In this document: positions 25,076 through 38,237 of the stretch, in pieces | Layout of the letters: each line of letters starts with the position of its first letter | How positions within the stretch are numbered: the stretch's first letter is position 1 | DNA from: Sebastes aleutianus | Lineage: Eukaryota > Chordata > Actinopteri > Perciformes > Sebastidae | Assembly: GCA_916700875.1 (NCBI GenBank) | Contig: CAKAKS010000062.1 | Coordinates: 8,547,373 to 8,611,372, forward strand | Direction of reading: 5' to 3' | DNA length: 64,000 bases | Notes under the pieces: model-generated | Database searches by the model: none | What the model saw: only the letters and a program-made list of their open reading frames with translations | Told to the model about the DNA's origin: nothing | Position numbers and translations under genes: made by a program

Positions 25076-28000
25076 CTAGTAAATGGGAACCTGGTATGTG
25101 GGTGCTGCGTTGTTCTCGGTGAATGGCGGGCTCTGGTAGGTCTCTGTGGTCTCGGTGGTGGTGCCTCCTGCTCCTGGTGAGTTGGAGGGGTACGGCTGGG
25201 TGGGCGCACCGCCGTCCATGTGCTCCGTGGTGAACAGAGTCATGTCTGTGCCGAGCAGATACTTCTGGACCGCACGCACTGTTAGTCCGGCCTACAGGGG
25301 CAGAGAGGAGGGGGCAATAGATGGACAAGATTAAAGAAAAAACAACTCTAGGTACTGAACTAGTCAACGTAAACCAGACTGAATCATGAAAGCTCAGTCA
25401 GCCATTAGCAGAAATGGAATGAAATATTCATAACTATGTTTTCATTAGTGTATAATCTCCTGAAACTAAGAATCGTTGTCTTTTCGTTAGCTTTGAATGA
25501 GCCCTTCATATAGTGAGCGTGTCCTCTTCATGGAGTCTGCCATGTTGCTCCACCATGTATCTACAGTAGCCCAGAACGGACAAACCAAACTCTGGCTCTA
25601 GAGAGAGCTTTTCACGTTTTTTACGTTACCTGAAGGCCACCGTAGTTCTGTGACACGCTTGTGAAACTACGGTAACGTGAGCTGCAGAGTGCAAAACCGT
25701 GGTACCGTCAGCCACCGTCTGACTTCTATTGCTATTAAAGTAGTGTTATTATGTTAAGGGTGGCTTCTGAGCGAGGTGAACGGCGTTACCACGGTTTCGC
25801 TCTCGGTGGCTCACGTTACCGCAGTCTTGGAAAGGGAGGAGTGAGCGGAGGGGTACTCAGTTGGTTGCAATCTGCAACCACACCACTAGATGCCGCCGAA
25901 TCCTACACACTGCACCTTTAAAGGAATAGTTTGACAATTTGGGAAATATGCTTCTGAGGGAGAGTAAGATGAGAAGATTGATACCGCTCTCATGTCTGTC
26001 TCTTAAATATAAGCCAGCAACCGGTTAGCTTAGTTAAGCATAAAACTGGAAACAAGGGGAAAATCACTTGTTGCCACGCAACCAGTGGAGAGTCCAGGAA
26101 GTTACTGCTCCCAGCTAAAGGAATAGTCCAGCACATAGCCCCCGTAAAATGGTGAATTGACTGGTTTCACACTCTTGATTCAACAAACAAGATATAACAT
26201 GCTAATTTATTAGCTTTAGTGGTGCTGAAAGGCAGATTTTGTGACCTTCAGACAGAGCCAGGCTAGCTGTTTCCCCCTGTTTCCAGTCTTTGTGCTAAGA
26301 TAGGCTAACCTGCTGCTGGCTGTAGCTTTATATTTAATGGACAGATATGAGAGTGGTATCAATCTTCTGATCTAACTCTCCACCTGAAAGCAAATGAGGG
26401 TATTTCCCAAAATGCAGAACTATTCCTTTTAAAAAAAACAACTGCAAGTGTAAATGTTTAGACAATGATGACAACGCCTCTAAACTCACAAACCTCGTTA
26501 AGTACTGAAAGTAGGCGCAGCGTAAAAGATATTCAAAATGATTCAGCAGATGCATGACCAGTTTCTCAATTTAAATTGAGTCAGAAACAGATTACTGAAT
26601 AGATCAGGTCATGGGTGGATTATCAAACAGGCCTAACAGGCACTGGGTTAGGGTGCCTTAATCCAGAACCTCTTTCTGAAGTGTTAACTTTTAATTTTCT
26701 CATTGGAAAGTCAGATGTCTCACTCAAAAGTGGGCATGTCCCGATCATGTTAACCTATACCTCAGCTCAATATAAAGATATTGGCATATTTTAGATTCTA
26801 AACCGATAAGGATTATCGATAAGCGTAGTAGCATCGATAAAATCCTAACGATACCCGTCTCTATTCGTGTTATGAATACAAAACGTTATGATGTTATTTT
26901 GTTATCGCCAATCGTTACCGACCTTGAATAAAAATCAGATGCAGACCTTTGAGTTATAACTTTGAGAAGTTCTTTGTCTCCATTGTGACAGGTGCAGTTT
27001 TAAACCGACAGAAGCACTTTGAAGTCATGGTTGACCTGCCAGATGTGGTTGAACAATATGTGGTTTGTTTTTTTTGCTATTAGGTAGGAGGGGGGGGATT
27101 TCCTGCATCTGTGCTCAGGAGCCCATTGTCTCATAATCATGGCCATGGTGCCCAAGGTGATATTGTACATTTGTTCAACAGTGTAGTGTGTGTTTTCTGC
27201 AACCCTGAATGACAAACCTATAGGAACAATGGGTGAAACATTTGTTCTGTAAGGTTCAGGAAAGGTTCATGTTAATGTTTCAGTGAAGGAGAGCACCGGT
27301 CAGTCATCTATTGGCTGGTTAAAGGCTGGTCTGCACTCATTCACAAATGCCTATTGAGCTTTTCCAGACCTTAAGATGTGAAGAATCACTATCTGGAAAA
27401 AGGTAGGTAGGTAATTCTGTTAAAATATTTTTGTGTTACCATTTGTTGCATTTGTTTCCATTGCTGAATATGTGTGTGTATCCTCTGTATGCATCTGTAT
27501 AGCTGCATGTTCTTACCCAGGTGATTATGGAGAAGAAGGAGAAGGCGATGGCCGCCCGGGCTGCGTCCGCCCCCTGGTTGAGTGGCAGCTCATCAGCCGT
27601 GGTTCGAGACCACTGATTGGCCAGGAAGCAGAAACTGACAAAGTACAGGAAGGTCCAGAAACCTGCCAGAGACCAGTGGAATAAACAAGACTTTGTTACA
27701 ACAGAAAGAAAAGGTAATTTCCAACTTAACATGAAACACAACGATCCTACAGGTGCTGATTTCTTAAATCTGGGCCAGATGAAGCAGTTCTTTGTTCCCT
27801 TTTGAAATTAAAAAGACTCTCATTTCTCTAGTAGGCTACCTTTCATGTAGGTTTACAGGTTTCATTTCTCTTGATGTCAGTCATCTGAACTGAAACAGGG
27901 AAACGCGCATGGTTGGGCTACTTTTTTTTTTTGCATTTTGGGGAAACCCAGCCTTTTGAATCCTGACGATTAGAAATGAATCACAGGCTGCACTGCCTGA

Positions 28001-31000
28001 CTCCTGGGAAGTTATAAGAAGACGTATTTCTGTCAACTTTTGTGTGTAAATAAGTCTGAACTTCCTCACCCGAGAAGCCGACCTCGAGCATTATAGCCTT
28101 CTTCCTGTCTTTGACGGAGCTGATGGAGGAGAACTTGTAGTCGAGCAGGAAGAAGAAGGAGCACGCCAGCAGGCCCACCAGGCCCACGAACACGCCGTAG
28201 TTGCACGCGTCTCCGTTCTTATTGAAGACGCAGTGGAGACGCTCGCTGCCCATGTTGACATAGCCCTCGTTCACGATGGAGGCAAATACCACCAGGGAAA
28301 ATATCTGTGTGGATGCAAGACGAAGAGGAAGAGGAGAAGATGGAGGAAGTGAGCGACAGGGAGGAGGAGATGGAGTAAGGAAAAAAACGATTAACATAGG
28401 AATTATTGCCTAAACAATCAATATATCTCTCATTCTCTCTCTTGTTGCAGGCTCACTGGAAACGACTCCAGAGCGTCTCTCTGAGACCAAAAGGCATTAA
28501 CCTAATTTCCCCTCTTTCTCTCTGACTGACTGGAGAGGTGGATGCTTCACTTCCCCTCAAGAATCACATCGTCCTGAGGCGATGATGATGTGTGCACCGA
28601 AACAGGAAGTGTGATAAAGGTTAGCTCATGCTATAAAACGTTTTTGCCCCTGTTAGTTCATCCTTTTACAATGAATAACACCCTTATAGGTCTGATCTAT
28701 AGGTCTGTATTCCTTCCTACATCTGTTCTGGATTCACACACTGACACTGATCAGCTGACTAACACTGGGTGGCAGAATAGGGCCATGTGACACACACACA
28801 CTCACACTTGGGGGTGTGGGTCATATGATGGTGGAGGGACACACAATGGGATAATGCTCGGTCCACATTTGAAACTAATCACATGTGTGGGTTTAATCTG
28901 GGCAGATACACTCAGGTGCTTTTAGTGAATCGGCATGATGAATCAAAGTACTGCATCGACAAATGGAAAGATTCACTGATTTCTGTGCATGATTTTAAAA
29001 ATATGACTGTGACATTTTTAAGCAGTTAAAGATAAATTCTACTATTGAATATTTTGACATTGTGATATCTCTTCGATTCTGTGAGGTTCAGTGCGCTACA
29101 AGAGTCATTTTCATCATCTATTATTTACTTTTTTAAGTCTAATCACTGTCCCTGTATACTGGTCTCATCTGCTTTAAACTTTTTAATGTTTTTTTATTTA
29201 TTTATTTATCCTTTACTTAACCAGAAAGGTCCAATTGTGAAACAATATCTCTTCTGCCAGGGAGTCCCGGTCTAGATGGGCAGCAAATTGTATATATGAG
29301 TACAAACAGGGACAGATAACGTCACAATGAATAAACAAAACACAACAACAGAAGCAAAACATACAGGAATCAGAGGCTAAAATAATCAACGCAAAATAAT
29401 GTTAAAAGCAACTACATTGCTCTGTAAAAACAGATTTTTAAATATTTTATAGCCTACTTCTCAACCCAAGGTGGGGAACCACTGGATTAATCTGCCTAAA
29501 TGTATATAAAGTATTTTTTTTTTTTTAAATCTCCATCTCGACCAGCTACAACAGTAAAATGGTTCTACTGCACTGTTGCATCAGTATTAACAATCTAATA
29601 ATGTCATTAATACTTCAGTAACAGGGGACACTTTTCTGCTTAAAACATACTGTAGCCTACACATGCTTTCAATACTATAAGTTGGCACACATTTAGCTGA
29701 TAATACGTTTGTACTTTTGCTTGGATCTGAGTACGTCTTCCACTACTTATTGTAGCTACAGGATGAATATCAAGATGTGATGTGGCACATTTTGAAGGTT
29801 TTCAGCTCCAAGGGGGAAAATACACCAAAAAGGGTGTAAAACAAAACTTGAAAGCACATAAGCCCACATTGTTTAATAATGATTGATCTATGGGCTAAGG
29901 GTGGATTTGTCCTTAATAATAGGCTCACAACCTATTCAGAGGGACTCAGTAGTAAATCACCTCTAGAAACATCCAAATCATAGACTTATTATGGATGAAA
30001 TTATTCGCACATATCTCTCGGTCTTGGACACACTGTTAAGAATTTCCCAGTAAAATAACAGTAAAGAACTGGCAGCAGGGTTGCCTTTATGTTACTTTAA
30101 AATTAACATTATTATACTGTCGCTGAAATTTACAGCTTTGTACTGTTAATGAAAAATACTGTTTGAACTTTATTAATTTCACAGTATTTTACAGTTAATT
30201 TACTGTTTAAATATACATTATATAGCTGTTTTTCACCTTTCTTTTACATTATCTTACTGATTTGTTTTAATTCACCATTTAGGTTGTATTTTTACATTCA
30301 TTTTAATGAACATTATTTTTTGCCAAGATGAATAGACTTAGCAGGTTACAGACATAGGAGTAGTCATACTAAATACAATTAAAGGCACTTGTTGGGAAAA
30401 AGGCTATAATAGACTTGTTAACACTTTTCCCAAAAATGTCTGTCTATAGCTGGCTACAAGCACAGAATGCAAACCAGAACAACATGTGAGTGAAGAACAA
30501 TAAAGCTAATTCACTGATTTTCCAATCATGTATAATGTGCAAGCCTCACATGTGCAGATCAGGTCCCAGAATTAAACAAATACTGCATGAAACTGTTACT
30601 GATGATACTTTAGACAGTTGATCAGCAGTAAAGTGCTGTTTTGTAAGAATGCATTATAGTTCAGTTAAAAAACGTCCTATGAGCGTAATTTAACAGGTTT
30701 TCTTTTGTATCAACAGTAAAGCACTGTTTTTAGCCATAACAGGTTAATACTGTTGAAATCCTGCTGTAAATGAACAGCAATTGTTTACAGTGCAGATCCC
30801 CCCTCTTCGGTGTCTGTTAAAGAAGACCTTTCTCCGTGTCACCCAAAGGTGATGCGTTTACATCAAACGTCAGGAGCCACGACGCGTCTCCGTGGCGCTG
30901 CTGCTGCGTGCGTAATGGTGAGCGCGGACCAATCACAGGTGGGATGACGGGACGACGACCGTTTATAAGGGTAAATCAGCAAAATCATTAGCTGGAAATG

Positions 31001-31478
31001 TGATTGGCGACATAAAACCAAGAAGGTGTGTGTATAGTAATACAAAATAAAAAACAATAATAGGTGAGATGAAGAAGAGGAAGCAGGAGGAATGAAATGG
31101 ATCATGTCTTTTCTCATTTTCTACACAATCCGCTCTGCTGCACATCTTTATCTGTATTTGTAAAGCACTGCCAGGCGAGATATTTAACATGAGGATAGGT
31201 TGATCCAGAATAATAATAATAATAATAATAAAACAAACACATCTGTAGTGAAATCAGTGTCATGGTGTCACGGTGCCAGACAGCCACCAGGCCCTGCAGG
31301 TTACACCCTGAACGCTGCATTTCTATATAAACACACTCCAATAATAATCATCCATTTCTTTGGTTTTCCATTTACACACCCTGCGGATCAATCATTTCCA
31401 GCATTTCTGGGCTGTAGATTTGCAGTGAGAACACGTCACGGTGTCTCTCTCAGCAACGGCAACACGGAGCCCCCGCAT

Positions 31479-31517
<39 letters not shown>

Positions 31518-31638
31518 TACCAGCAGTGCCTCTCACCCAGGACAGCACTCTGAGGATGGTCTGCGGCTGTTTGATGAAGGTAATCGGGTCGATAGTGGAC
31601 CCGGCTCGGCCCGCTCCGAACGATCCCACTCCGTCCAT
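25076..31638 (-). CDS. syngr3: Synaptogyrin-3 (synaptic-vesicle MARVEL protein)
   Basis: Four-pass membrane protein of synaptic vesicles. Coding exons on the minus strand: 31638-31537, 28304-28070, 27662-27517, 25291-25076 (stop TAG); they join to 699 nt, 232 aa, close to the 224-234 aa of synaptogyrins. Visible features: N-terminal FGAGRAG and QPQTILRVLSW; hydrophobic segments at about 35-46, 71-89, 113-131 and 149-170; NEGYVN, SSVKDRKKA and DAARAAIAFSFFSI blocks conserved across the family. The tail TETYQSPPFTE...YQVPIY and LLGTDMTLF match synaptogyrin-3 better than synaptogyrin-1 or -2, and the position between znf598 and gfer is that of human SYNGR3. The start codon follows a (GA)n 5'UTR. 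Only the a/b duplicate identity is uncertain. Confidence 0.95.
25408..25920. mobile_element. MITE family P, copy 1 (5'-truncated; syngr3 intron 3)
   Basis: This stretch shares long similarity with 39186-40392: the AACTAAGAATCGTTGT block, CTGCCATGTTGCTCC, ACAGTAGCCC, CCAAACTCTGGCTCTA and the terminal CCTACACACTG. It has no GTGTGTAGG-type left end, so it is truncated on that side. It carries an uninterrupted GTTAGCTTTGAATGAG where copy 2 holds an insertion. Confidence 0.8.
25919..26433. mobile_element. MITE with AAGGAATAGTTTGACA-type TIRs (syngr3 intron 3)
   Basis: The left end reads AAAGGAATAGTTTGACAATT followed by TGGGAAATA. The right end is its inverted copy (TATTTCCCAAAATGCAGAAC then TATTCCTTT). 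Further in, GAAGATTGATACC and CATGTCTGTC pair with GGTATCAATCTTC and related bases. It abuts family P copy 1. Confidence 0.75.
30031..30792. mobile_element. Possible CACTA/EnSpm-like non-autonomous element (syngr3 intron 1)
   Basis: It starts CACTGTTAAG and ends TTTACAGTG, with many AACAGTAAA and TTTACTGT motifs inside in both orientations. Terminal CACTGT...ACAGTG suits CACTA-type elements. No 3-bp target duplication is evident, so this is tentative. Confidence 0.45.
31479..31514. repeat. (CA)n microsatellite just inside syngr3 intron 1
   Basis: On the sense (minus) strand this is a (GT)n run starting about 23 bp after the splice donor of coding exon 1. Confidence 0.95.
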
Positions 31639-31639
31639 C

Positions 31640-31680
31640 TTCTCTCTCTCTTTCTCTGTCTCTCTCTCTCTCTCTCTCTC
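31640..31680 (-). repeat. (GA)n 5'UTR tract of syngr3
   Basis: Minus-strand (GA)n with few interruptions ends directly before the syngr3 ATG (31638-31636). GAGA tracts this close to a start codon may affect promoter or translation, but this is inference. Confidence 0.85.
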
Positions 31681-31894
31681 GGTGGCTCCTCGCGGCTCCA
31701 CGCTCCCGGCTCCTCCACGGCGGCAGCAGGATGGATGGATGGACGCGCTGCTGCTGCTGCTCCGCTGTGGGGACGGCGACGGCGCGCACGCACAGACGCT
31801 CTGAGAGTGGGGAGCGTGCATGACCGACGTGACCGCGCTATATACACAGAATTTAATCATGCCAATATAGTGTGCAATAATTCTATGATGCTGT

Positions 31895-32123
31895 GCAATC
31901 ATTATATATATATATATATATATACAATATAAAATATAAAAATACAATATGTATATTATATATATATATATATACAATATAAAATATAAAAATACAATAT
32001 GTATATTATATATATATATATATATATTTTTTTTTTTTTATATATATATATATATATAAAATATAATACAATATAAAATATAAAAATACAATATGTATAT
32101 TGTATTTTATAGATACAATATAT

Positions 32124-32154
<31 letters not shown>

Positions 32155-32160
32155 TTTTTT
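31895..32160. repeat. AT-rich tandem repeat, about 60-bp unit
   Basis: A block of (TA)n followed by CAATATAAAATATAAAAATA and CAATATGTATAT is repeated about three times, giving a minisatellite of roughly 55-60 bp units upstream of syngr3. Confidence 0.85.
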
Positions 32161-34225
32161 TATCTGTGACCCGGCAGCCATGTTGAGATCAGTCTAGGAA
32201 ATACCAAGCACCGCCTACCAGCCGGAGCAAACTTTCTAATTTTACAGCTAAACGGTACACTACAAGATGTTTCTGAAAACATTTGAGGTGAGAAATAAGC
32301 AGTACAGTAACAGAATATTGATTCATATTCGATCAGCGCTGCCTAGATTGACCTTTGATCGGAGTTTGCGAGTGATTGACAGCTGCCTCCGTTGAATGAA
32401 CAGCCAATAGGAACGCGCTCTCTCTGAAATTACCTTAGATTTTTTAAAGCCTGAAAACAGAGCCATGAGGAGGTGCAGAAGTCTAGTTATCTCTCAGAAC
32501 ACTTGAATTACAATATGCTGAGAGTTATAGATTTTTTGCCCAATGATGCCAAAAATATTCTGCCTACTGCAGGTTTAAGTGTATCCACAAAATTATAGTT
32601 TCAAATTGTGGATTGTAAACCCCCCCCCCCCAGATTTCTAAAACCTTAAATTTCCAGAAAAGAAAAATGACACAGTGAGCATAACCTCGGTCATTGTCCT
32701 CAATTGCAGATACAGCCCTGGAGCTATTACAGAAGTTAAATAAAAGCTGGACTTCATCTAAATATGAGGCACATAGAGGCCACAAGCAATAGACTGCCTG
32801 AATCATCCATCGGCCACAAACATTGCTAAGTTATGACTATAAGTCTCATGATACTTGTGCCAAATACCACAATAAAGTCACGAGTTGCTCATCATGGGAT
32901 ATGTGCCAATTACTGCGGCCTCAACACTGACCATTTAGCTCAACTCTAAACTGTCTCAACATGAAAGGACGAGCTTCAATGGGTAGTAATAATGTAGTCC
33001 TGGTGTTGTGGTGTCATTTTCACTACTAATATTACATGAATTGTATTATGAAAATGGCAAACTGAAGATGCTGTGATACAATATCATGCTCACACCACTA
33101 GAGGTCAGTGACATCTACTTCAACATTCAATATATTAACAGTGATGTTAATTAGAGGAGATAAACAAACATATGTAAAAGGAAGTAATTCAAACCACAGT
33201 TGAGGATGAATACTGGTTGTGGGTATAGGATCATGATAACAGTAAAACAAACAGTAGCAGCTGAGCATTATAGACTTGTTTGGGCGTGTCCTCTACTGGT
33301 TCCTTAAATAACAAATTCACAATCAGAGCATTTATTAAAAACACACAGGTCACATGGCTTCCAAGGCCCTTGACTAGAGGAGAAAAGGCTTCTCATGGTG
33401 CTGCAACTAACAGGTGTTTTAATTATCCATTAATCCACTAATCTATCACCTACTTTTATGGATTGTTTATTCTATAAAACAAATGTTACCAGAGCCCAAA
33501 GTGCTTATTTTGTCCAACCAACTGCCAAAAAGCCATTTACAGTGACATGAATTAGAGAAACACAAGTAAATCACTTTTGAGAGCCTGTAATCAAAACAAT
33601 ATAGGTATTTCTTTAACTTAATTTAATGACTTAAATGATCAATTAAACATGGTTGTATATAGAAAATTACATAATTACTAATCCCAGCATTAAATTATGC
33701 AAATAACTTAACAAACTCTGCAGGTATATCCCCCCACAACACACACAAACTGACTGTATAATAAAAAACATTATAATCTTCATCATTATGTAAAATATAT
33801 ATATTTTTTCTGACATATTTAAAAGTATTTTATAAGTGATAGCTCTAATTAATCACTGACGAAATGAGATGTATATATTACATATTTTTCATCACATTAA
33901 GAATGTAATATTTAGAGTTGTAGTGATTCTTCTGGGTTAAACAAGACTTCAAAACACAACTTAGAACACACCTGGAAACAACATTTTAATAGCCAAATCA
34001 GTTTGTAACTAACTCACTGCTTTAACAGGCAAATCAGGGCTATACGTTGGTCAAAAATACCTTTTCCATTTCACACAAGATTGGATGTAAAATTTCAAAA
34101 AACACTTCAGTATCACACAATTTTAAAACTCCAGAATTAACAAGAAGTTCAGTGAAACTTTGCTATGAGTTTTGGTTCTAACCTGAGAAACGGAGAGGGA
34201 TACGCATTTGTTTTGTATCTTTAGT
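32161..34225. other. Intergenic region between syngr3 and gfer
   Basis: About 2 kb of AT-rich sequence without a supported gene on either strand. The gfer 3'UTR should enter at its right end. The first 400 bases (32161-32560) contain motifs of moderately GC-rich fish repeats; nothing else is recognised. Confidence 0.4.
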
Positions 34226-34231
34226 TTTATT
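34226..34231 (-). terminator. Poly(A) signal of gfer
   Basis: Minus-strand AATAAA about 190 nt after the gfer stop codon. Confidence 0.5.
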
Positions 34232-34418
34232 ACCAGATCAGTTATATTAACTGACCACATGACAAAGATTTGCAATGTACCACCTGGCCTCTCTCTCTTC
34301 TCGTAAAGTGTTTTCCATAATAGAGATGTGAGCTCCACTTTGTGGCACTCAAAGTTTTGCACCGACAGAAAGAAGTTCTCCTCTCAGGTCTCCGCTCGGT
34401 CTTCACATCTCTCATCAC

Positions 34419-36536
34419 TCAGTCACAGGAACCATCTTTCCATCCATCTTTCCACCTCTCATCCACACGGGAGCAGTCAAACTCAGGCTTGCCCAGCCGG
34501 ACGTTGACGTCATTGTGGATGCGACAGAGCCACTGAGAGAGAGAGTGGCAACTCCTGGCGTCTGGCTGATTGGTTTTCAATCTGCGGAGAGGGAATGGTG
34601 CGTTTAGAAACGGCCTGCTCTCGTCTAGTAACATCTTCAAATGGAGCAATGTGGTCTGACCTGCCCCTGAGGTCTTCTGCGCATTCATCACATGGGAAGA
34701 ATTTGGAGAAAAGGTTGATGAACTGCCCCATCTCTTGCTGCTGGGTAAGAGACGGACGGTTGGGGTAATACGCTGCCATAGTGTGCAGGAAGGACCAGGT
34801 GTTACGCCCCAACTCTTCCCTGTCCAACGGACACTGTGGGTCTCGTTGTGGCTCTGACTCTGCAGCTCGGGTCTCCTGGAGAATCACGCAGATACAAACA
34901 CACAACAGAGTCAAACAGCTGGCATTTTAAAGGGGAACAGGAAAGACAGCCAACTGCATTATGTGGTTTATGTGTATATATACGAAGATGGATGACCCGT
35001 CTCCACTTCCTACAACTGTACAGAAGTGAAGTCATAATATCCTGGATACAGGAGCTGTCATTGTGAGATTTTGACGTCATTTGGAGTCAGAGTCTGTGGA
35101 GTAGTGATCAGCTGGCTGGAGCTGCGGTATCGAGGTCACCCGAACCGAACCAGTTGCGAGCTGAGCACGGCCGCAGCTCACAACTGTCAATCATGACGTC
35201 CCATACCCTTTTTATAGCCTCAAATAACTAATTAAAACCAAACTTATCAGAAAAATGAACACTTGAACACACATCAGTGTGATAAGAACTACCTGAAATG
35301 ACAGAATCTATCTTTGGGAAAAATGTATTTGACGCGTACTTTGACCTTTTAGTTTTGGCCCATCATGTCTCATCCGCTATCATGCAGGAGGTAGGATTTA
35401 TGACCTATACTGCAGCCAGCCACCAGGGGACAATCAAGTTGTTTTGGCTTCACTTTTGGTGAGCTTTCAAGTCGTCCAACTTTATATACAGTCTATGGTT
35501 CATCACCACAGCCAGAAAATGTGTCCCCAGAGAATTGATTTCAAAATACTGTTGCTGGTTTATAAAGCACTAAATGGTTTAGGGCCAAAATACATTTCTG
35601 ATCTTCTGCTATGTTATGAACCATCCAGACCTCTCAGGTCATCTGGATCAGGTCTGCTTAGTGTCCCCAGAGTCACAACTAAACATGCAGAAGCAGCGTT
35701 CAGTTTTTATGCACCAAATATTTTAAACAAGCTCCCAGAAACCTGCAGGACCAACTCCAACTCTGAGTTCTTTTAAATCAAAGCTTAAAACGTTCCTGTT
35801 TGCTGCTGCCTTTTATTAAACCAGATAATGATCTTATACTGCACTAGAGCTTTTACTCTTGTGTGTTATTACTCTATTTTAGCTTCTATCCTAGCTTTTA
35901 TTTTTAGTGTGTTTTTATTTTCTAATCTTTAATGTTTTTATGGTTTTGTAACTGTTTTAATTATGTCTTAATGTTCTTTTGCACTTTGTCACAATGTTCT
36001 TGAATGTTTATGTAAAGCACTTTGAATTGCCCTGTTGCTGAAATGTGCTACAAATAAACCTTTAAGATCAGGATCAAATAATTGATATTAAAAGCTTTGG
36101 ACCAGATGTAGGGGCTCCCAAGTAGATGAAACCCAATTTAACAAGCACATTGCATCATGACATAACACACTTTCTGATAAAGCTGGAGGGAGAACAAAAC
36201 CTTGACAAAAAATAATAATAAACCATCTTATAGTCAAGCCAAACTTTACTCCTGTAAAAGTAAAATATTTCAACAGAAACCTCCAATAAAACCCTTTGAG
36301 CCTTGACCTCAGGTCACCTGTACAGCAGCTGTCGTGTCCTTCTTCTGGACCTTCATCCAGGATTTAAAGTCCGTACAAGCTCTGCACGGCTTCTTCTTCA
36401 CATCCCCGGTCTGCTCCTGCTCTCTACCGGAGCTGTCCTCCGGTGCTTTGGGGGTCACTGCAAACGGGAAACCTTCAAACCCGGTCGGGCTGCTGGCTGA
36501 TGATGATCCTCTCGGTCCTGTTGGCGCAGAAGCCAT
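34419..36536 (-). CDS. gfer: FAD-linked sulfhydryl oxidase ALR (GFER/Erv1)
   Basis: Flavin enzyme of the mitochondrial intermembrane space that reoxidises MIA40/CHCHD4 and passes electrons to cytochrome c or oxygen. Exons on the minus strand: 36536-36318, 34875-34661, 34581-34419 (stop TGA); they join to 597 nt, 198 aa, against 205 in human. Visible: N-terminal shuttle motif CRAC (C51, C54); C88 and C197, placed as the intersubunit disulfide pair; active-site CxxC C135-D-E-C138 in FPCDECAEDL; FAD-binding HNDVN (167-171); structural pair C164 and C181; C-terminal DERWKDGWKDGSCD. Of two extra cysteines in the human protein (154, 165) only the second equivalent (C156) is present. The N-terminal region is poorly conserved, as usual in the family. 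It neighbours syngr3 as in human 16p13.3. Confidence 0.96.
35490..36062 (+). mobile_element. L2-like LINE 3' fragment in gfer intron 1
   Basis: An open stretch at 35490-35776 encodes KILLLVYKALNGLGPKYISD, then LLLCYEPSRPLRSSGSG and SFYAPNILNKLPE, the C-terminal end typical of fish L2/CR1-type reverse transcriptase proteins. A frame slip lies near the TTC TTT TAA AT end, followed by CTTAAAACGTTCCTGTTTGC in another frame. The 3' tail GTAAAGCACTTTGAATTGCC and ATGTGCTACAAATAAA is the standard tail. Oriented opposite to gfer. 5'-truncated and not functional. Confidence 0.85.
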
Positions 36537-36884
36537 GTTCTGCTCTCTCTATATAATATATGACCTAATAACGTCTGACTGGCTGATCGATAACAACATC
36601 AGGAATGTCCGGCTGTTAAAACGCAGTTACCTCCGACTGGACACATTATTCATATTTTACTCTACCGTGCAGACAGCGTCATGGTCACGGTGCACACTTT
36701 ACCAGGAGACAACAAGATACACCTGATAACATTTCCGTTGCAGTGAGTTTCCTTCTTTCTTCTTCTTCTCTCAGTTTCTGGCGGATCGCAAACAACCTCA
36801 AGCTGCATACCGCCACCTACTGTACAAGAGTGTGTAACATCATGTCATTTTACACATTACTGCTACCCACCAATCCTGTGTCTC

Positions 36885-37400
36885 TTAAAGGTCCCATATC
36901 GTGCTCATTTTCAGGTTCATACTTGTATTTTGTGTTTCTACTAGAACATGTTTACATGCTTTAATGTTTAAGAAAAACTTTATTTTCCTCATTCTGCCTG
37001 CCTGTATATACCTGTATTTACCCTCTGTCTGAAACGCTCTGTTTTAGCTCATTTCAATGGAATTGCAACAGAATTGCGTTGCAAGGCAACAGCTTGGGTC
37101 CATGTTTACTTCCTGTCAGCTGATGTCATTCACATACACTGCAACAGGAAACAAACTGGGACACATTAAGAACTTTTATGTTTAAAAATGTGTAATGGTC
37201 TAAATATTGTATATTTGTGACATCACAAATGGACAGAAATCCTAACGGCTTGTTTCAAACAGAATTTCTGAATACGGGCTGTGTGTATTTCTCTGTCTAT
37301 TGAGCATTTTGATACTTTAACAGTATTTATATCACATTTAAACCTGCTTTATAATATAAAAGACATGAAAATTTCTCTTTTTACAATATGGGACCTTTAA
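36885..37400. mobile_element. MITE flanked by TTAA, TIR AGGTCCCATAT
   Basis: TTAA then AGGTCCCATATCGTGC opens the element, and its inverted copy (ACAATATGGGACCT then TTAA) closes it. No frame inside. It lies between the gfer and drg2 promoters. TTAA at both borders suits a TTAA-targeting family, but the superfamily is not certain. Confidence 0.7.
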
Positions 37401-37856
37401 GAACATTAATAGTGCCTTCCTGGTGCCTTCAATCCCCTCACCTTCTGTTCCCAGTATCCCCATCAAATCCCAGTCCCGTCCCTCCTCTCTGACTTGGTCC
37501 GCTAGTCTTTGTCTTTCATACTTTTTTACAATGAATTAGGATATGCTGCACATTTTATTTAACACTACAATCCCCTCACTTGTCACTGTTCCTTTTCCCC
37601 ATTAAAGCCAAAGTGCCATTAAGACCTGTGTGATCCAGTCTGAGTCTTGTTATGATGATTTCCTCCCTTCTGTTCCTTTCTTTATATTTCTTTGTTATGA
37701 CTGACTTTTGTATTCTGAAATATATCTCCTTCCTTTCTGGTCCTCCTCCCATCTTTTCTGCCATATCTCCAGTCCTTTCCTTTTAATCACCGCTTTTCCT
37801 TCTTCTTTCCCAAGTAGAACTGGTACTGTTATTTCCTTTTGCAGTGGATTTTTTGC

Positions 37857-37860
<4 letters not shown>

Positions 37861-37895
<35 letters not shown>

Positions 37896-37955
37896 ATATA
37901 TATATATATAATACATATATATAATACATATATATATATATATATATAATACATA

Positions 37956-37995
<40 letters not shown>

Positions 37996-38140
37996 CATAT
38001 ATATATATATATAATACATGTATATAATATATATATATAATACATATATATATATATATAATACATATATATAATACATATATATAATATATATATATAT
38101 ATATATAATACATATATATAATATATATAGATAATACATC

Positions 38141-38186
<46 letters not shown>

Positions 38187-38237
38187 CATACATATATATA
38201 TATACATATATATATAATACATATAATACATATATAC
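37861..38237. repeat. (TA)n-rich microsatellite block
   Basis: About 375 bp of TATATA interrupted by AATACATA units. All reading frames here (poly Ile-Tyr) are artefacts. It lies about 450 bp before the drg2 start codon. Confidence 0.97.

Noticed and set aside
31441..31977. Overlapping frames up to 175 codons around the syngr3 first exon
   Set aside because: They mix (CA)n, (GA)n and (TA)n runs with the 34 real syngr3 exon codons read in phase only partly; the spliced frame explains the conserved part.
35444..35776. 110-codon frame as a possible gene in gfer intron 1
   Set aside because: It matches the C-terminal end of L2/CR1-type LINE proteins and is followed by the typical LINE tail, so it is a dead retrotransposon fragment.
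37856..38231. Ile-Tyr repeat frames up to 92 codons
   Set aside because: Produced by the (TA)n block; no start context, splice sites or non-repeat content.
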